The translations under genes were made by a program, and so were the position numbers. The notes under the pieces were generated by a model. It did no database searches. It was not told where the DNA came from and saw only the letters and a program-made list of their open reading frames with translations. Positions 6,234 through 8,176 of a DNA stretch of 8,176 bases are shown here, one piece after another (position 1 is the first letter of the stretch; each line of letters opens with the position of its first letter). This stretch comes from CAZHJA01 sp964532865 (GTDB lineage: Bacteria > Patescibacteriota > Microgenomatia > UBA1406 > GWC2-37-13): contig CAZHJA010000040.1 of the NCBI GenBank assembly GCA_964532865.1, positions 1 through 8,176 on the forward strand. The letters run 5' to 3'.

Positions 6234-7453
6234 GCCATAACGTAAATCCTGTTAAACAAACATTTCATAATATTCGAAGAAACATTGCACGGACTTGGCT
6301 TTCAATTCAACCAGCTCTCCAAATTGCAATTACAGGAAGTCAGGGAAAAACAAATACTGCAAATATTATTTCAACAATTACTTCACAAAAAGGAAGTACT
6401 ATTTCAACTCATATTAATTTAGATACTGTATACAATGTCCCAATTACAACACTTAAAGTAATGCCTTGGACAAAGTATGCTGTTTTTGAACTGGGAGTTG
6501 ACAAAATAGGAGAAATGGATTTTCACCTTAAAATAGTAAGGCCAAAAATTGCTGTTATTACTGGAATTTCTCCTGTTCATACAGATGAGGAGCATTTAAA
6601 AAATCTTGAAAACCTAATAAGGGAAAAACAAAAATTGATTAATACCTTACCTTGTGATGGATACGCAATATTAAACTATGATGATAAGAATATAAGAGAA
6701 ATGGCAAATAATACTAAAGCAAAGATATTATGGTATGGAAATAATAAAGAAAAGTGTGATGTATGGAGTAGTGATATTAATGTATCTATTAATGGCACTC
6801 AGGCAGTTTTAAATACTAAAACTGAATCTTTTCCCATATCAACACCTCTTTTAGGAAAGCATTTTATATCAAATATTATGGCAGGATATTTAGTGTCAAA
6901 AATAATTGGATTAGAAAAAAATACCTTTGTTTCAGCAATTAAATCAATAGTACCAATAAAAGGAAGAATGAGTATTGAAAAAGGACCATTAAATACACTG
7001 ATAATAAATGATTCTCTTCGCGCAAACCCATCATCTACAAAGTATGGACTAAAAACATTATCTGAAATTGATTATAAAAAAGGGAAAAAAATTGCAGTGT
7101 TAGCTGAAATGGGAGAACTTCAACATCCTGAAGAAGAACACAGAAAAATTGGACAACTTATTCCTGAACTAAATATTGATTTTTTAGTCTTAATTGGACC
7201 TTTACAAAAATACACAGCTCAATCTGCATTAGAAAAAGGTATGGATAAAAAGAAAGTATTTGCCGTAAAGGATGTTTTTGAAGCTTATGAAATTCTAAAG
7301 TCAATAATTTGTGATAATGATCTAATCTATTTAAAAGGATCTCTGCTTAGACATATTGAAAGAGTTCTACTTCTTTTAAAAGGAAAAGACATTAAATGCA
7401 GAAAAGTCTTTTGTGACAATTATCACCAATGCGTTAAGTGCAAGAATTTGTAG
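6230..7453 (+). CDS. MurF-like Mur ligase lacking the N-terminal substrate domain
   Basis: Mur ligases join an amino acid or dipeptide to a carboxylate with ATP. This 407-aa protein has the central and C-terminal Mur domains: P-loop ITGSQGKTNT (34-43), VPITTL (70-75), FELG (E87), RPKIAVITGISPVH (104-117), REKQKLI (131-137) with a candidate carbamylated Lys, LNYDD (148-152), LLGKHFISN (207-215), KGR (244-246) and DSLRANPSS (261-269). It most resembles MurF, but starts about 33 residues before the P-loop, so MurF's first domain, which binds the UDP-sugar, is absent. The MurF motif SYNANP reads SLRANP. The end carries C390, C395, C401 and C404, a possible metal site. The ATGA overlap with cysS fixes the start. 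It may be a peptidoglycan ligase with reduced architecture or act on another substrate. Confidence 0.8.
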   Translation: MSHNVNPVKQTFHNIRRNIARTWLSIQPALQIAITGSQGKTNTANIISTITSQKGSTISTHINLDTVYNVPITTLKVMPWTKYAVFELGVDKIGEMDFHLKIVRPKIAVITGISPVHTDEEHLKNLENLIREKQKLINTLPCDGYAILNYDDKNIREMANNTKAKILWYGNNKEKCDVWSSDINVSINGTQAVLNTKTESFPISTPLLGKHFISNIMAGYLVSKIIGLEKNTFVSAIKSIVPIKGRMSIEKGPLNTLIINDSLRANPSSTKYGLKTLSEIDYKKGKKIAVLAEMGELQHPEEEHRKIGQLIPELNIDFLVLIGPLQKYTAQSALEKGMDKKKVFAVKDVFEAYEILKSIICDNDLIYLKGSLLRHIERVLLLLKGKDIKCRKVFCDNYHQCVKCKNL

Positions 7454-7464
7454 GCTATAGGCCG

Positions 7465-7493
7465 TTGACATTTATTTTACAAAGCTCTAAAAT
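7465..7493 (+). promoter_or_regulatory. Near-consensus promoter, leaderless for the gene at 7501
   Basis: A perfect -35, TTGACA (7465-7470), is followed after exactly 17 nt by TAAAAT (7488-7493), one base from consensus. The -10 ends 7 nt before the ATG at 7501. This is the strongest promoter in the window, and it decides the start of the downstream gene. Confidence 0.75.
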
Positions 7494-7500
7494 CTCTTTT

Positions 7501-7743
7501 ATGACTACTGATATTAATATCAAAAGATTAAAGTCTATTTTTGTTACAAATAAACATTTTAATAAAACTATGGATGACTTAATTGAATTCATTGGGCTTT
7601 CTCATAATGAAATAAAAAATATTTTAAGGCAAGAATTAGATGAATTTAAAGTTGAATTAAGAAAGTGGGGGAAAGAAATTACATCAAAGGTTTATGATCA
7701 TGAAAAAAGAATAGATGCTTTAGAAAATCACGATTCCAATTAG
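7501..7743 (+). CDS. Unrecognised 80-aa charged, coiled-coil-like protein
   Basis: I cannot assign a function. The protein is small, highly charged and soluble. Its second half (about residues 34-76) is nearly all helix-favouring, alternates acidic and basic residues, and carries hydrophobic positions at roughly heptad spacing (ILRQELDEF, VELRKWG, KRIDALEN), which suggests a short coiled coil. Short coiled-coil proteins of this sort are common in CPR genomes and in phages, which does not reveal a role. The frame stays open back to an ATG at 7438 inside the Mur ligase gene, but that longer form would contain the whole TTGACA-17-TAAAAT promoter. I therefore prefer the ATG at 7501, 7 nt after the -10, as a leaderless start. 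There is no Shine-Dalgarno site. A promoter for the next unit follows 14 nt after the stop. Confidence 0.65.
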   Translation: MTTDINIKRLKSIFVTNKHFNKTMDDLIEFIGLSHNEIKNILRQELDEFKVELRKWGKEITSKVYDHEKRIDALENHDSN

Positions 7744-7757
7744 TTTAAACTTATACC

Positions 7758-7785
7758 TTGCATATAAATAAATTAAATATATAAT
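7758..7785 (+). promoter_or_regulatory. Promoter of the leader-peptide/attenuator transcript
   Basis: TTGCAT (7758-7763), a 16-nt spacer and a consensus TATAAT (7780-7785). The transcript would begin near 7791-7793, about 5 nt before the mini-ORF's ATG at 7797. The surrounding DNA is almost pure A/T, so -10-like matches are partly expected by chance. Confidence 0.5.
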
Positions 7786-7796
7786 TTATATTGATT

Positions 7797-7850
7797 ATGA
7801 AATCAAAGGTTTTATCATTTATTATCATTCTCTTTATTATCATCGCATAA
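7797..7850 (+). CDS. Ile-rich 17-aa mini-ORF, candidate leader peptide
   Basis: The frame encodes MKSKVLSFIIILFIIIA: two Lys, then a hydrophobic run made of a repeated FIII block (codons TTT ATT ATC ATT CTC / TTT ATT ATC ATC). Six of 17 residues are Ile, using ATT and ATC but never ATA, which is common in neighbouring genes. The DNA holds an 11-bp direct repeat (7818-7828, 7833-7843) five codons apart. A promoter ends 11 nt upstream, and the TAA stop lies 2 nt before the first arm of an antiterminator-like stem. That arrangement is typical of attenuation leader peptides, where ribosome stalling on the enriched codons selects the downstream hairpin. A short membrane peptide, for instance of type I toxin style, is the alternative reading. 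No homology is claimed; translation is not proven. Confidence 0.45.
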   Translation: MKSKVLSFIIILFIIIA

Positions 7851-7852
7851 AA

Positions 7853-7903
7853 GGCGGGAAGAGTTGATAAAAAATAATAAAATCATTTTTTAAGTTTCCC
7901 GCC
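7853..7903 (+). promoter_or_regulatory. Antiterminator-like stem of a putative attenuator
   Basis: GGCGGGAA (7853-7860) pairs perfectly with TTCCCGCC (7896-7903). Inside it, TAAAAAAT (7868-7875) pairs with ATTTTTTA (7885-7892) around a 9-nt loop, so the whole segment can fold as one two-part hairpin. Its 3' arm contains CCCGC (7898-7902), the 5' arm of the intrinsic terminator that follows, so the two folds exclude each other. A ribosome reaching the mini-ORF stop at 7850 would cover 7853-7860 and favour the terminator; one stalled earlier would leave it free. GC-rich blocks stand out sharply in this AT-rich DNA. Confidence 0.55.
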
Positions 7904-7921
7904 AAAGAGCGGGTTTTTTTT
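7898..7921 (+). terminator. Intrinsic terminator with U8 tract
   Basis: CCCGC (7898-7902) and GCGGG (7909-7913) form a five-pair, all-G-C stem with a 6-nt loop, followed directly by eight T (7914-7921). This is a textbook rho-independent terminator pointing right and the clearest one in the window. It sits 12 nt before the next start codon, so it would block that gene unless antitermination occurs or the gene has its own promoter. Confidence 0.8.
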
Positions 7922-7933
7922 ATTTAAAAAAAT

Positions 7934-8176
7934 ATGGAGTCTGAAACAATTAAAGTTCTAGCAATACATCCAGCAGGGTATGGTTGTCCATTAGAAGGAA
8001 ATAATACATTGTATTTCTGGAAAGAAGAAGATTGGCGAAGATTAGGAATAATTACAATAATTGCTGCAGCTGAAATAATGTTTGAAATTGCAGGAGAAAA
8101 AAGATGTAGCCATGGATGTGGAGCTCGTTATAAAGCATTTAGAGACACAGATACTTTAATACTAAAATATAAACCT
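7934..8176 (+). CDS. Unrecognised gene, 3' end cut off by the window
   Basis: The frame is open for 81 codons from ATG to the window's last base and has no stop, so only the N-terminus is seen. An in-frame TAA at 7925-7927 limits the start to this ATG. Visible features: VLAIHPAGYGCPLEGNN (8-24) with H12 and C18; a Trp- and acid-rich patch, FWKEEDW (28-34); a hydrophobic, helix-like stretch (39-53); and a compact CSHGCGARYK motif (58-67) with C58, H60 and C62 that could bind metal. I do not recognise the family. No good promoter lies between the terminator's U-tract and the ATG; the only -10-like hexamer is TATTTA (7921-7926), 7 nt upstream. Expression may therefore depend on read-through from the leader region. 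It is unlike an amino-acid biosynthetic enzyme as far as visible. Confidence 0.65.
   Translation, partial: MESETIKVLAIHPAGYGCPLEGNNTLYFWKEEDWRRLGIITIIAAAEIMFEIAGEKRCSHGCGARYKAFRDTDTLILKYKP

Noticed and set aside
6074..6268. Minus-strand ORF rich in Leu and Ser across the end of cysS
   Set aside because: It is the antisense of the Lys/Glu-rich C-terminal helix of CysRS, a typical shadow of charged coding sequence.
7438..7500. Upstream ATG at 7438 as the start of the coiled-coil-like gene
   Set aside because: This stretch overlaps the Mur ligase and contains the whole TTGACA-17-TAAAAT promoter, whose -10 is correctly placed for a leaderless start at 7501.
7762..7812. Minus-strand promoter-like pair (TTGATT, 17 nt, TATATA) opposite the mini-ORF, as for a type I antitoxin RNA
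   Set aside because: It reads away from the mini-ORF, not across it, and such matches are expected by chance in nearly pure A/T sequence.
1..8176. CRISPR arrays, tRNA or rRNA genes, insertion sequences
   Set aside because: I saw no regularly spaced repeats, no cloverleaf with a T-loop GTTCRA-type core, no rRNA-like GC-rich blocks and no transposase-like frame or terminal inverted repeats.

Overview
The window looks like ordinary chromosome from a very AT-rich, small-genome bacterium, most likely a Candidate Phyla Radiation (Patescibacteria) lineage, perhaps Microgenomates-like. This is an inference from several traits. Genes are tightly packed. No Shine-Dalgarno sequence stands at a working distance from any start. 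Several -10 boxes sit only 6-7 nt upstream of the ATG, which suggests leaderless mRNAs. The aldolase is archaeal-type class I, the MurF-like ligase lacks the usual first domain, and there is a tiny LPXTG protein. TGA is used as a stop (cysS) and never appears inside the long genes, so the TGA=Gly code of Gracilibacteria/SR1 is not supported.

Left part, + strand: an unrecognised Cys-containing 88-aa protein (111-377); an intergenic stretch with a 12-bp palindrome and an orphan TATAAT; a mini LPQTG surface protein (551-796); and a type I methionine aminopeptidase-like gene (829-1596) whose last metal-ligand Glu appears as Ala. It converges on the minus-strand cluster with only 3 nt between the two stop codons.

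Middle, minus strand: class I fructose-bisphosphate aldolase (2558-3478) followed 10 nt later by class I fructose-1,6-bisphosphatase (1600-2547). Together they convert triose phosphates to fructose 6-phosphate in the gluconeogenic direction. Upstream, in the same direction, is a 395-aa fusion of a P-loop polynucleotide-kinase-like domain and a HAD phosphatase domain (3553-4740).

Right part, + strand: cysS (4827-6233) diverges from the kinase-phosphatase gene and overlaps a MurF-like Mur ligase (6230-7453) by ATGA. A short coiled-coil-like protein (7501-7743) follows from its own near-consensus promoter.

The last 430 bases hold the most unusual structure. A promoter (TTGCAT-16-TATAAT) precedes a 17-codon, isoleucine-rich mini-ORF (7797-7850). 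Two nt after its stop begin two mutually exclusive GC-rich hairpins: an antiterminator-like stem (7853-7903) and an intrinsic terminator with a U8 tract (7898-7921). Then comes an unrecognised gene that runs off the window (7934-8176). The layout matches leader-peptide transcription attenuation, although the downstream gene does not look like an amino-acid biosynthesis gene.
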